A DNA stretch of 64,000 nt, from assembly GCA_028688015.1 (NCBI GenBank), contig JAQTZB010000008.1, positions 62,001 to 126,000 on the forward strand, read 5' to 3'. Below are positions 34,997 through 42,645 of this stretch, in pieces. The stretch comes from Elusimicrobiales bacterium. GTDB lineage: Bacteria; Elusimicrobiota; Elusimicrobia; Elusimicrobiales; UBA9959. Below the pieces are notes generated by a model that saw only the letters and a list, made by a program, of their open reading frames with translations, did no database searches and was not told the DNA's origin. The position numbers and the translations under genes were made by a program. Position 1 is the stretch's first letter. Every line of letters begins with the position of its first letter.

Positions 34997-35050
34997 ACCC
35001 GCCGCAAATGTGTTTATTAAACAAGCACTATTTTTGAGAAATTAAATCAC

Positions 35051-35085
35051 CCCCCCAAAAAGGTGCCTGGCACCTTTTTGGGGGG
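35051..35085. repeat. Palindromic repeat, 17-base arms
   Basis: Perfect inverted repeat, 35051-35067 with 35069-35085 around a single central T; same core as the element 65 bases upstream. The family resembles REP-type palindromes mobilised by IS200-like REP-associated transposases, but no such gene is in the window. Confidence 0.8.
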
Positions 35086-35156
35086 TTGACCTTCGTTAAG
35101 TGGATTACGGTGGGTTTTTTGTATAATTTTAGCGGTTCTATAATCTGTTAGGAGGA
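35086..35156 (+). promoter_or_regulatory. fadL-like gene promoter region and ribosome binding site
   Basis: AT-rich leader with TATAAT at 35122-35127 and again at 35139-35144, and a strong AGGAGGA at 35150-35156. TTGACC at 35086-35091 is too far (30 bases) from the first TATAAT to pair with it. The -35 is therefore not resolved. Confidence 0.4.
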
Positions 35157-35160
35157 ATTA

Positions 35161-36393
35161 ATGTTTAAGACAATAGCTATAGTTCTCGCCCTTGCCGGCA
35201 GCGTTAATGCCGCGGGCTTCCGCCAGGCCAACCAGAGCGCCTCGGCTAACGGCATGGGCACGGCCTTCACCGCCGTGGCCAACGACGCCTCGGCCGTCTG
35301 GTACAACCCTGCCGCACTTACCGACCTCAGCGGCACCAACCTCTCGATCGGTGACGTTTTCGTGGACCCCCGCACCGAGCACACCAGCGCCGATGGCACC
35401 ACCATAGACCGCCCGGACAACATGGTGCACTCCCTGCCCCATGTCTACGCCACCCACAAGATCAACAACAAATTCGCGGTAGGCCTCGGCGTCCTTGTGC
35501 CTTACGGCCTTTCCACAAGCTGGGACGATGAGAACTCCCTCACCCGCAAAGTAGCCACAGAGTCGTCCCTTAAAGCCCTCTACTCCAACCTTAACATCGC
35601 TTACAAGGTCAACGACAAACTCTCCGTGGCCGCCGGCGCCAGCTTCGTAAAACTGGACGCCAGCATGAACAAGATGGTGACCGTGGCCGGTCTTCAGACC
35701 GTGGAGCAGACCCTGAAAGGCGACGGCACCGCCGCCGGGTACAACATGGCCGCCATGTATAAGTGGAACAAGTGGAACTTCGCCGCCAACTACCACAGCC
35801 AGGTCAAGGTAGACATAGACGGCACCATGCAACTGCCGCTGACCGGCATCCTGGCCGGCAACGCCGTAGACGACGACAACGCGAAGACCGAGATAACCCT
35901 GCCCGATACCTTCCAGCTCGCCGCCGCCTACAAGCATGGCGACAAGTGGCTGTTCTCCGCCGAGGCGGACTACACGGACTGGACCACCTACCGGCAGTTG
36001 GACATTGCATACACCAATGCCAGCGGCGTGGCCAGCGTTTCCCACGACTACAAGTACTGGAACAGCGTCTGGGCCTTCCGCGTGGGCACCGAGTACAAGG
36101 TCAACGACACCTGGAAACTGCGCGCCGGTTCCTACTACGACAACACCCCCGTGCAGGATAACTTCTTCGAGACCCGCAACGCCTGCTCTGACCGCTTCGG
36201 CGTGTCCGTGGGCGCCGGTTACCCCCGCGGCAATCTCTCCGTGGACGTATCCTACCTGTACCAGAAGTTCCTGGAGCGCCGCGTCCAGGACAGCATGCAG
36301 GACAACGGCATCACCGGCGGCACCACCGTCCTCAACGGCAAGTACAACACCACCGCCCGCCTGCCCGCCCTCACTGTCAACTACAAGTTCTAA
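35161..36393 (+). CDS. FadL/OMPP1/TodX-family outer membrane protein
   Basis: A 410-residue outer membrane barrel predicted to let hydrophobic substrates such as long-chain fatty acids or hydrocarbons cross the outer membrane. The signal peptide TIAIVLALAGSVNA ends near residue 17. The mature N-terminus GFRQANQSASANGMGTAF and the NDASAVWYNPAAL segment are the FadL hatch signature. Alternating beta strands follow and the chain ends in VNYKF, the C-terminal aromatic expected for BAM-dependent assembly. It is monocistronic, with a strong ribosome binding site and its own terminator, pointing to high expression. Confidence 0.92.
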   Translation: MFKTIAIVLALAGSVNAAGFRQANQSASANGMGTAFTAVANDASAVWYNPAALTDLSGTNLSIGDVFVDPRTEHTSADGTTIDRPDNMVHSLPHVYATHKINNKFAVGLGVLVPYGLSTSWDDENSLTRKVATESSLKALYSNLNIAYKVNDKLSVAAGASFVKLDASMNKMVTVAGLQTVEQTLKGDGTAAGYNMAAMYKWNKWNFAANYHSQVKVDIDGTMQLPLTGILAGNAVDDDNAKTEITLPDTFQLAAAYKHGDKWLFSAEADYTDWTTYRQLDIAYTNASGVASVSHDYKYWNSVWAFRVGTEYKVNDTWKLRAGSYYDNTPVQDNFFETRNACSDRFGVSVGAGYPRGNLSVDVSYLYQKFLERRVQDSMQDNGITGGTTVLNGKYNTTARLPALTVNYKF

Positions 36394-36412
36394 GTTGATT
36401 CCGCAAGGCGTA

Positions 36413-36455
36413 AAAAACCCCGCGTCCGGAAGGGCGCGGGGTTTTCTTTTATTTC
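36413..36455. terminator. Bidirectional terminator between the fadL-like gene and acr3
   Basis: Stem 36413-36424 with 36435-36445, A-rich left flank and T-rich right flank; it lies between convergent transcripts. Confidence 0.88.
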
Positions 36456-36476
36456 AATTTCAGGGAAACCGGGCCG

Positions 36477-37550
36477 TCAGGCGGCCTTGCACTCCGAAGG
36501 GAACCAGTGCCGGGTGGCGTTGCAGAACTTGACCACGCTGAGCATCACCGGCACCTCCACCAGCACCCCCACCACGCAGGCCAGCGCCGCGCCGGACTCA
36601 GGCCCGAACAGCGCTATGGCCGTGGCCACGGCCAACTCGAAGAAGTTGCTGGCGCCTATCAGCGCGCCGGGGGCGGCCACGCAGTAGTCCACCTTGAATT
36701 TCCTCATCAGGAAATACACCAGGCCGGAGTTGAAATACACCTGCAGCGTTATCGGCACGGCTATCAGCGCCACGTGGAAGAAGCGCGAGGTGATGTTCTC
36801 CGCCTGGAAGGCGAAGATGCAGACCAGCGTCAGCAGCAGGGCCACCATGCTGACCGGGTGGAACTTCTCCAGGAATACCCCCTCGAACCATTCCTTGCCG
36901 TGCGTCTTTATAAGCGCGGAGCGGGTCACGGCCCCGGCGGTAAGCGGTATGACTATGAAGATGAAGACCGCCCACAGCAGCACGGTGAAGGGCACCACCA
37001 GGTTGGACGCTCCGCTGACCAGGAAAGTCACCAGCGGCGCGAAGGCGACCAGCATGATCAGGTCGTTGAGCGCCACCTGCACCAGCGTGTAGGCCGGGTC
37101 CCCGTCGGTAAGATAGCTCCAGACGAAGACCATGGCCGTGCACGGCGCGGCGGCCAGGATAATGACGCCCGCTATGTACTGGTCGGCCAGCTCGGCCCCG
37201 ATCCAGGGCAGGAACAGATGTTTGAAGAAGACATAGCCCAGCAGGGCCATGGAGAAAGGCTTCACCAGCCAGTTGACGAAAAGAGTGATGAAGAGCCCCC
37301 TGGGGCGCTTGCGAACGCCCAGGACTGAGGTAAAGTCCACCTTGAGCATCATGGGATAGATCATCAGCCACAGCAGGATGGCTATGGGGATGTTGATCTG
37401 GGAGCCGGCGCCGAACTCCATGCCGCGCAGCGCCTCCACCGCCTGGGGCAGCGCCTTGCCTATCGCTATGCCCACCGCCATGCAGACCGCCACCCAGAGC
37501 GTCAGGTAGCGCTCGAAGATATTCATTTTCTTGGTCGTCGCCTCTGCCAT
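36477..37550 (-). CDS. acr3: ACR3-family arsenite efflux permease
   Basis: A 357-residue inner-membrane antiporter with about ten transmembrane helices that exports As(III). Family signatures are WLMIYPMMLKVDFTSV, LFVNWLVKPFSMA, the conserved Cys in ILAAAPCTAMVFVWS (near residue 136) that is essential in studied ACR3 proteins, and ALIGASNFFELAVATAIALFG. It is the last gene of the minus-strand arsenic operon, nine bases after arsC. Confidence 0.95.
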   Translation of the reverse strand: MAEATTKKMNIFERYLTLWVAVCMAVGIAIGKALPQAVEALRGMEFGAGSQINIPIAILLWLMIYPMMLKVDFTSVLGVRKRPRGLFITLFVNWLVKPFSMALLGYVFFKHLFLPWIGAELADQYIAGVIILAAAPCTAMVFVWSYLTDGDPAYTLVQVALNDLIMLVAFAPLVTFLVSGASNLVVPFTVLLWAVFIFIVIPLTAGAVTRSALIKTHGKEWFEGVFLEKFHPVSMVALLLTLVCIFAFQAENITSRFFHVALIAVPITLQVYFNSGLVYFLMRKFKVDYCVAAPGALIGASNFFELAVATAIALFGPESGAALACVVGVLVEVPVMLSVVKFCNATRHWFPSECKAA

Positions 37551-37559
37551 ATGCTCTCC

Positions 37560-37973
37560 TTAAACTCCCAGTCCTGCCACGAAATCCCGTATTTCGTCGC
37601 GCACCCGGCGGTAAGGCGCGAGCGCCTCTTCCTCGCTAGCCGCGTTTTTCGCCAGGAACGGCGGGTCCTCGAAGCTGCGGTGCAGCTTGCGCGCCGGCCC
37701 CAGCCACAGCGGGCAGCTCTCCCGGGCCTTGTCGCAGACCGTCACCACCAGGTCGAAGGCCTGCCCCTTGAATTCGTCGGAATGCTTGGAGCGGTGGCCG
37801 GAGATGTCCACGCCGGCCTCGGCCATCACCTTTATGGCCCGCGGGTCCACCGCTCCGGGCTTGCTGCCGGCGGAGAAGACTTCCGCGTGGCCTGCCAGCA
37901 GCGCCCTGCCCCAACCCTCGGCCATCTGGCTGCGGCAGGAGTTCCCGGTGCAGAGGAACAGGATCTTCTTCAT
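37560..37973 (-). CDS. arsC: Arsenate reductase, thioredoxin-coupled (LMW-phosphatase fold)
   Basis: A 137-residue reductase that converts As(V) to As(III). The P-loop is Cys8-Thr-Gly-Asn-Ser-Cys13-Arg14, and the redox relay continues through Cys80 and Cys87 in VTVCDKARESCPLW, the spacing of thioredoxin-dependent ArsC enzymes. The start is ATG 37973; a TTG at 38000 would add nine residues without family support. It supplies arsenite to ACR3 and ArsM encoded on either side. Confidence 0.94.
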   Translation of the reverse strand: MKKILFLCTGNSCRSQMAEGWGRALLAGHAEVFSAGSKPGAVDPRAIKVMAEAGVDISGHRSKHSDEFKGQAFDLVVTVCDKARESCPLWLGPARKLHRSFEDPPFLAKNAASEEEALAPYRRVRDEIRDFVAGLGV

Positions 37974-37981
37974 TGGCGCCG

Positions 37982-38323
37982 TCAATGGTCGTGGCCGCAA
38001 CCGCAGTCGTCGCCGCAGCCGTCGTCGCCGCAGCCGCAGCTGTCCCCGCCCTGCTTGGGCAGGCCCTTCACCATTATAGACCCGTCCTTGTCGCAGTCTA
38101 TGACCGCGTTCTCCAGCAGCGGGGCCGCGTCCTTTGCCACGTAGAACTTGAAACTCTTTATTTCCATCTCGGCGTCCTCTTTCTCCGCCTTGGTGGTAAT
38201 ATCCATGGCCAGGCTGGGGCCGCAGCAGCCCGGCGCCATGAAGATGCGCAGGCGGGAGTTCTCCCCCTGCTTGGCTATGAAGCCCTTAAGTTTCTCTATC
38301 GCTCCGTCGGTAATTTCCAGCAT
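37982..38323 (-). CDS. HesB/IscA-like protein with Cys/His/Asp-rich C-terminal tail
   Basis: A 113-residue protein. Residues 1-90 have the HesB/IscA-type fold pattern (ITDGAIEKLKGFI, RIFMAPGCCGPSLAMDI with Cys33-Cys34), lacking the canonical C-terminal CGC position of IscA. The last about 22 residues are almost only Cys, Gly, Asp and His, ending CGCGHDH, a likely metal or metalloid ligand cluster. Relatives occur as free small proteins of unknown function. Its place between arsM and arsC suggests an arsenite-binding, metal-buffering or Fe-S repair role in the operon; that is inference. Confidence 0.82.
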   Translation of the reverse strand: MLEITDGAIEKLKGFIAKQGENSRLRIFMAPGCCGPSLAMDITTKAEKEDAEMEIKSFKFYVAKDAAPLLENAVIDCDKDGSIMVKGLPKQGGDSCGCGDDGCGDDCGCGHDH

Positions 38324-38363
38324 GGTAGTCTCCTTTAATGCGCCGCCGGGCGGCGCGCTGCTT

Positions 38364-39134
38364 TTATTTCTTCGCGCCCGGCTTTTGGGCGAAAACGGTT
38401 ACGCTCGAGGCCGCGCCGTCCAGCGCCTTGGCGGCCTTATCGGTGATGGGATCGGAACAGCCGCCCCCGGAGCGATATTTGTTATCGTTCAGGAGCTTCA
38501 GGCCTTTAAACCCGGCTGCCTTGATGGCCCCAAGATAGTCCAGGCGCTGCAGCGCCCCGGCCACGCAGGCGGCGTAAAGCCCGGCGTGTTTTTTAAGCGC
38601 CGGCGGCAGCTCGCGGTTGAGCACGATGTCGCTGACCACCAGGCAGCCGCCCGGCTTGAGCGCGCGGAAAGCCTCGCGGAAGACCGCGGGCTTGTCCGGC
38701 GAAAGATTTATCACGCAGTTGGAGATCAGCAGGTCCGCCTCGCCGTCCTTGACCGGGAGTTTCTCTATCAGGCCCTTGCGGAATTCCACGTTCTTCAAGC
38801 CGGTCCGGGCGGTAAATTTAACCAGGTTCTTCGCGGCCAGTTTCAGCATCTCCGGCGTCATGTCCACGCCGATGACCTTGCCTTTGGCTCCGGCCCTCGG
38901 CGCGGCTATAAAAACGTCCTTGCCGGCCCCGCTGCCCAGGTCCAGCACGGTCATACCTTTCTTGATTTTGGAGAAGGCCACGGGGTTCCCGCAGGAGAGG
39001 CCCAGTTCGCCCTCCGAAGCCGCGGGCGCGGTCCCGCAGCAGGAGGAGCCTGAGCAGCAGGAAACCGATCTCTTCGCTACGGTGCCGTAAGCCTTGCGCA
39101 CCAGGGACCGTGTTTTTTCATGAAGTTCTTTCAT
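38364..39134 (-). CDS. arsM: Arsenite methyltransferase
   Basis: A 256-residue SAM-dependent enzyme that methylates As(III). The SAM motif is VLDLGSGAGKDVFIAA. The N-terminal Cys cluster CCSGSSCC (residues 25-32) and later cysteines in GLSCGNP, SNCVINLSP and AACVAGAL are those expected to bind arsenite. NCVINLSPDKPAVFREAFRALKPGG is the standard ArsM core (cited in part). Products (mono-, di- or trimethyl arsenicals) cannot be read from sequence. The nearby ArsP-type permease would export methylarsenite, which makes biochemical sense of the pairing. Confidence 0.93.
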   Translation of the reverse strand: MKELHEKTRSLVRKAYGTVAKRSVSCCSGSSCCGTAPAASEGELGLSCGNPVAFSKIKKGMTVLDLGSGAGKDVFIAAPRAGAKGKVIGVDMTPEMLKLAAKNLVKFTARTGLKNVEFRKGLIEKLPVKDGEADLLISNCVINLSPDKPAVFREAFRALKPGGCLVVSDIVLNRELPPALKKHAGLYAACVAGALQRLDYLGAIKAAGFKGLKLLNDNKYRSGGGCSDPITDKAAKALDGAASSVTVFAQKPGAKK

Positions 39135-39142
39135 TTTCTCCC

Positions 39143-39835
39143 CTAAATTACGCCGAAGATATCTTTGAGCCCCAGGTAGACCCCCGCGGCGACGAACACC
39201 CAGCCGGTGGCGGGCCTGGCCCGGCGCTCGAATTTGCCCGCCAAGCCGGTTACAGCCGGGATCTTCCGCAATCCCAGGTCCAGCGCCAGCGCCATGCCGG
39301 CCACCGGCAGGGCCGTGCCCAGGCCGTAGAGCAGCGGCAGCGTCAGCGGGGCGCCGGTCTTGGCCGCCAGCGGCAGGATAATGCCGAAGTAGAGCGCGGC
39401 CGAAACAGGGCAGAAAGCAAGGGCAAAAAGAAAGCCCATAAGCAGCGTGGAAACCGCACCCGCCCTGGCGCGGAACCCGGGAAAAGCGAACAGGTCGAAA
39501 CCGGAAAAATTACTCCCGACGAGGCCCAGCATATACATCCCGGCCAGCACCAGCAGCGGGGACAGTAGCTGCCCGCCGTGGCGCTGCATGAAGAAAGAGA
39601 AAGCCGGAGCGCTCAGCAGGCTCCGGACAATGAGGAACCCGACGGCAGCGTAGGCCAGCGCCCGGCCCAAAGCGTAAAGCCCCCCATGCGCCAGCACCGC
39701 CAGTTTATGCGAGCCCGACTGCTTAGAAATATAGCCCAGGGCGGCGATATTGGTGGCCAGGGGGCAGGGGCTCACCGAGGTGAGCATCCCCGTCCATAAT
39801 GCGGTAAAGGCCGCCCCCCAGAGTTCGGCTTTCAT
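39143..39835 (-). CDS. arsG: CcdA/DsbD-like membrane protein, ArsG-type
   Basis: A 230-residue inner-membrane protein with six hydrophobic segments and one Cys in each of two symmetric motifs (VSPCPLATN near residue 23 and LAFCPVSAALYF near 140), the layout of CcdA/DsbD thiol-electron carriers. In arsenic operons with the two adjacent thioredoxin-fold proteins this family is called ArsG, reported in Shewanella as an efflux permease for aromatic aminoarsenicals. A thiol-electron relay across the membrane is an equally reasonable reading. Its ATG overlaps the arsF stop (ATGA). Confidence 0.8.
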   Translation of the reverse strand: MKAELWGAAFTALWTGMLTSVSPCPLATNIAALGYISKQSGSHKLAVLAHGGLYALGRALAYAAVGFLIVRSLLSAPAFSFFMQRHGGQLLSPLLVLAGMYMLGLVGSNFSGFDLFAFPGFRARAGAVSTLLMGFLFALAFCPVSAALYFGIILPLAAKTGAPLTLPLLYGLGTALPVAGMALALDLGLRKIPAVTGLAGKFERRARPATGWVFVAAGVYLGLKDIFGVI

Positions 39836-40332
39836 TTTTTATCCAGCGCCTTCCGCGTTTCCGCCGCGACGTAATTCACGAAGGCCGCTCGATCACCCAG
39901 CAAAGTCCAGACTTTGTCCAGTTCTATCCAGTCCAGCGCCTGTCCGCCGGCGAACTTCTGCACGACGACGGATTTGGACTCAAGGCCGTAATCCCGCATG
40001 AAATGTTCGTTCCCGGGCTCCTCCACGTTCACGGCCCGGAACTCCACCCGCCAGCCGTTATAGCCGGCGGACAAGAGCGTGTCCACCGTCTCGCGAGTGT
40101 AGGCCTCCAGGTTAAGGCAGGAAGCGCAGCGCGTATTGGTGTAGAAGTAATAGACCACCGCCAGGTTCTGCGCCGCGGCAGGCCCGCTCGCCGGCGCCGC
40201 CTGCGCCGCGGCGGCCGCGGGCCGGGCTTTGAGCGCCGCGGCCTTGGAGGAGGCCGCCTTGTGCAGCATCGTACCGACGCTGGCCGCGATGAAACAGAAC
40301 AGCAGCAGTTTCAGCAGCAGGCGGCCTGTCAT
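39832..40332 (-). CDS. arsF: Membrane-anchored thioredoxin-fold protein, ArsF-type
   Basis: A 166-residue protein. A signal anchor (LLLKLLLFCFIAASVGTM) precedes an Ala/Pro-rich spacer and a thioredoxin-like domain with the redox motif CASC in NTRCASCLNLEAYT near residue 73. Start ATG 40332 overlaps the arsE stop by four bases; a longer frame upstream is the shadow of arsE. The ArsF family name comes from the nitroaromatic-arsenical reduction system arsEFG. The periplasmic domain could exchange electrons with ArsG. Confidence 0.8.
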   Translation of the reverse strand: MTGRLLLKLLLFCFIAASVGTMLHKAASSKAAALKARPAAAAAQAAPASGPAAAQNLAVVYYFYTNTRCASCLNLEAYTRETVDTLLSAGYNGWRVEFRAVNVEEPGNEHFMRDYGLESKSVVVQKFAGGQALDWIELDKVWTLLGDRAAFVNYVAAETRKALDKK

Positions 40333-40562
40333 TTCAGCAGGGCCTTCAGGCTCTCCACCGACGGTACGCGGCCTTCCAGTTTGACCTTCCCGTCCACGGC
40401 CAGCGCCGGGGTGGCCATGATACCGGCCTCGGCTATCTTTTCGTAGTCGCTGACCTTCTCCATCTCGTATTCCAGGCCCAGCTCTTTGGCTGCGGCCTCG
40501 GCGTGCTGGTACAGGATGCCGCATTTGGCGCAGCCGCCGCCGAATATCTGGATCTTTTTCAT
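40329..40562 (-). CDS. arsE: Small thioredoxin-fold protein, ArsE-type
   Basis: A 77-residue protein with the N-terminal redox motif CAKC in IFGGGCAKCGILYQ, the cis-Pro strand IMATPALAVDGKV and no signal peptide, so it is cytoplasmic. This is the glutaredoxin-like 'thioredoxin family protein' common in arsenic and permease operons. Together with ArsF and ArsG it makes a three-protein thiol chain (cytoplasm, membrane, periplasm). Confidence 0.85.
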   Translation of the reverse strand: MKKIQIFGGGCAKCGILYQHAEAAAKELGLEYEMEKVSDYEKIAEAGIMATPALAVDGKVKLEGRVPSVESLKALLK

Positions 40563-40566
40563 GGTT

Positions 40567-41529
40567 TTACCTCATTATGAAGTTGAACAAAAAGCCCGTG
40601 AACATGATGCCCGCGCCCACTATGCCGAAGAAGATGAACAGCAATCGCATCTTCATCACCCGCCGCAGGATCATGAACTCCGGCAGCGACAGGCCTGTCA
40701 CCGCCATCATGAAAGCCAGCGTGGTGCCCAGCGCCACGCCCTTGTCGGTCAGGGCGCTGACCAGGGGAATGATGCCGGCCGCGTTGGAATACAGCGGTAT
40801 GCCCACCAGCGTAGCCAGCGGCACTGCATACCACTTGTCGGCCCCGGCCCAGCGGGCCAGCAGGTCCTGCGGCACATAGCCGTGTATCCACGCCCCGGCG
40901 CCTATGCCTATCAAAACATACGGCCAGACTTTCTTAAGAATATCCAGAGTGTAGTCTTTTGCGTAAGCCCGGCGCTCATCCCACGGCATATCCGCGCCCA
41001 GCACGGAATTCTGGACTCGTTTGGTCTGGTCAAAGCCTTCAAGAAGGTGTTCCAGGTTAAGGCGACCGATAACCAGCCCCGCCGCTACCGCGATGATATA
41101 ACCGCTGACGGCGTACAGGGCGGCGATCTTAAAGCCGAACATGCCGAACAGCATGACCAGAGCCACCTCGTTTATCATCGGGGAGGCCACCAGGAAGGAG
41201 AAGGTGACGCCCAAGGGTATGCCGGTCTGGATGAAGCCAAGGAACAGCGGGATGGCGCTGCAGGTACAGAACGGCGTCACTATGCCCAGCGCGGCGGCCC
41301 AGAGATGGCCGGAGAAGCGGCTCTTCTTAAGGATGATCTCCCGCACCCGCGACGGTGGCAGGAAAGTGCGCAGTATTGAGACACCGTAGATGATGGCGGC
41401 CAGCAGCAGGAAGATCTTGATAGTGTCGAAGACGAAGAAATTGACCGCTCCGCCGGCCAAAGTGTCCCGGCCCAGGCCGAACGCGCCGTAGGTCAGCCAG
41501 TCGGCGAAGAGCTGCACCGGTTTAAACAT
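40567..41529 (-). CDS. arsP: ArsP-type permease (organoarsenical efflux)
   Basis: A 320-residue inner-membrane permease of the ArsP_1 (DUF318) family with about eight helices. The hallmark is IVTPFCTCSAIPLFLGF, with the vicinal-type Cys pair that in studied ArsP proteins binds trivalent organoarsenicals, plus FLVASPMINEVALVM and GIPLYSNAAGIIPLV. ArsP exports methylarsenite and reduced aromatic arsenicals such as trivalent roxarsone. It overlaps the arsR stop by eight bases. Some members of this family have been linked to other metals, so substrate is inferred from context. Confidence 0.88.
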   Translation of the reverse strand: MFKPVQLFADWLTYGAFGLGRDTLAGGAVNFFVFDTIKIFLLLAAIIYGVSILRTFLPPSRVREIILKKSRFSGHLWAAALGIVTPFCTCSAIPLFLGFIQTGIPLGVTFSFLVASPMINEVALVMLFGMFGFKIAALYAVSGYIIAVAAGLVIGRLNLEHLLEGFDQTKRVQNSVLGADMPWDERRAYAKDYTLDILKKVWPYVLIGIGAGAWIHGYVPQDLLARWAGADKWYAVPLATLVGIPLYSNAAGIIPLVSALTDKGVALGTTLAFMMAVTGLSLPEFMILRRVMKMRLLFIFFGIVGAGIMFTGFLFNFIMR

Positions 41530-41818
41530 GTTTGCGCTCCAGGGCGGCTATACAGGCCGCGAAGTCCAGCACGCAGGGGCAGGTCAGCCGGTAATGCAGC
41601 CAGTTCCCCTCCCGGCGCGCCGCCACCAGGCCGGCGTTCTTAAGCACCAGCAAATGCTTGGAGACCGTGGAGATGTCGTCGCCCACCAGGTCGCGCAGTT
41701 CGCAGACGCAGGTTTCGCGCTTCTTAAGGGAGTTCAGGATCAGGAGCCGGGTGGGGTGCGCCATGGCCTTCAGCACGGCGGCCTGCGCGGCATAGGGTTT
41801 CTTGTGGTCCTGCTTCAT
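41522..41818 (-). CDS. arsR: ArsR-family metalloregulatory repressor
   Basis: A 98-residue winged-helix repressor. The sensor motif is CVC in RETCVCELRDLVG (residues about 37-39), the classic As(III)-binding position on helix alpha-3, and DDISTVSKHLLVLKNAGLV is the recognition helix region. A second Cys pair near the C-terminus (TCPCVLDFAAC) may add ligands. It is the first gene of the nine-gene operon and lies next to a 24-base dyad that overlaps its own -10, so it should repress the whole operon until arsenite binds. Confidence 0.94.
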   Translation of the reverse strand: MKQDHKKPYAAQAAVLKAMAHPTRLLILNSLKKRETCVCELRDLVGDDISTVSKHLLVLKNAGLVAARREGNWLHYRLTCPCVLDFAACIAALERKHV

Positions 41819-41820
41819 AT

Positions 41821-41855
41821 TTGACTATTTTGCCAAATAGCCAAGTAGAAGTCAA
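41821..41855 (-). promoter_or_regulatory. arsR operon promoter with ArsR operator dyad
   Basis: Minus strand TTGACT (41855-41850), 17 bases, CAAAAT (41832-41827). Over the -10 lies an inverted repeat, TTG-A-CTATTT (41821-41830) and AAATAG-C-CAA (41835-41844), with ten-base arms and one mismatch around four central bases. Confidence 0.75.
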
Positions 41856-41893
41856 GCCCGCCACTTAAAGCGCCGGCGGCGCTCCGTAACGGC

Positions 41894-41899
41894 TATAAT
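41894..41899 (+). promoter_or_regulatory. -10 element of the pseudouridine synthase gene, possibly leaderless
   Basis: TATAAT ends six bases before the ATG at 41906. No good -35 is visible at the right distance. AAGGA touches the ATG, too close to act as a normal ribosome binding site. Confidence 0.4.
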
Positions 41900-41905
41900 T
41901 AAGGA

Positions 41906-42628
41906 ATGTCCACTCATCGCGGCAAGGTTCCCCTGGAGCGCGCCCTCTCTAAACTGGGGGCGGCGTCCCGCAGCCAGACCCGGGAGTGGGTGATGGCCGG
42001 GCGGCTGAAAGTCAACGGCCGCACCGTCACCGACCCGCTGTTCATGGTCTCTCCGGAGGCGGACAGGTTCACCGTCAACGGGCGGGAACTGGGCCGGCAG
42101 GCCTGGATCACCATCATCCTCAACAAGCCGGGCTCCGTGGTCACCACGCGCTCCGACGAGAAGGGCCGCCGCACGGTCTTCGACCTGCTCCCCCCCGAAT
42201 TCAAGGACCTCCACGCGGTGGGCCGGCTGGACATGGCCAGCACCGGCCTGCTGATCCTGACCAACGACACCAAGCTTTCCGCCCGGCTGACCGACCCGGC
42301 CAACGCCGTGCCGCGCACCTACGCGGTAACGGTGGCGGGGCTGGTCACGGAGGCTGAGCTGAAAAAGGCCGCCGCCGGGATAATGGACGAAGGAGAGCTG
42401 CTGAAGCCCTCCGCCCTGACGCTGCGCAAGAGCAGCGGCAGGGAAACGCATTTACTGGTAGAGCTTACCGAGGGCAAGAACCGCGAGATCCGCAGGCTGT
42501 TCGCGGCCATCGGCCACGAAGTGACGCGGCTCAAGCGCATCTCTTTCGGGACCTATCAGCTGGGCGACCTGCAGCCGGGCGAGTTCCGGCGCCTTTCCAA
42601 AGGCGAAACGGGCCAGGCCGGCGATTAG
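41906..42628 (+). CDS. RsuA/RluB-family pseudouridine synthase
   Basis: A 240-residue rRNA-modifying enzyme. The N-terminal S4 RNA-binding domain covers residues about 8-60 (VPLERALSKLGAASRSQTREWVMAG). The catalytic Asp is in GRLDMASTGLLILTND, and EGKNREIRRLFAAIGHEV is the conserved C-terminal block. The family isomerises specific uridines in 23S or 16S rRNA; RluB, RluE, RluF and RsuA cannot be told apart here, though the length favours RluB/RsuA. It diverges from arsR. Confidence 0.92.
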   Translation: MSTHRGKVPLERALSKLGAASRSQTREWVMAGRLKVNGRTVTDPLFMVSPEADRFTVNGRELGRQAWITIILNKPGSVVTTRSDEKGRRTVFDLLPPEFKDLHAVGRLDMASTGLLILTNDTKLSARLTDPANAVPRTYAVTVAGLVTEAELKKAAAGIMDEGELLKPSALTLRKSSGRETHLLVELTEGKNREIRRLFAAIGHEVTRLKRISFGTYQLGDLQPGEFRRLSKGETGQAGD

Positions 42629-42645
42629 CCGGCTCCGCAAATAAG

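Noticed and set aside
41821-41905. Riboswitch or attenuator between arsR and the pseudouridine synthase gene
   Set aside because: The dyad fits a protein operator in size and place, and there is no T-run or long leader on either side.
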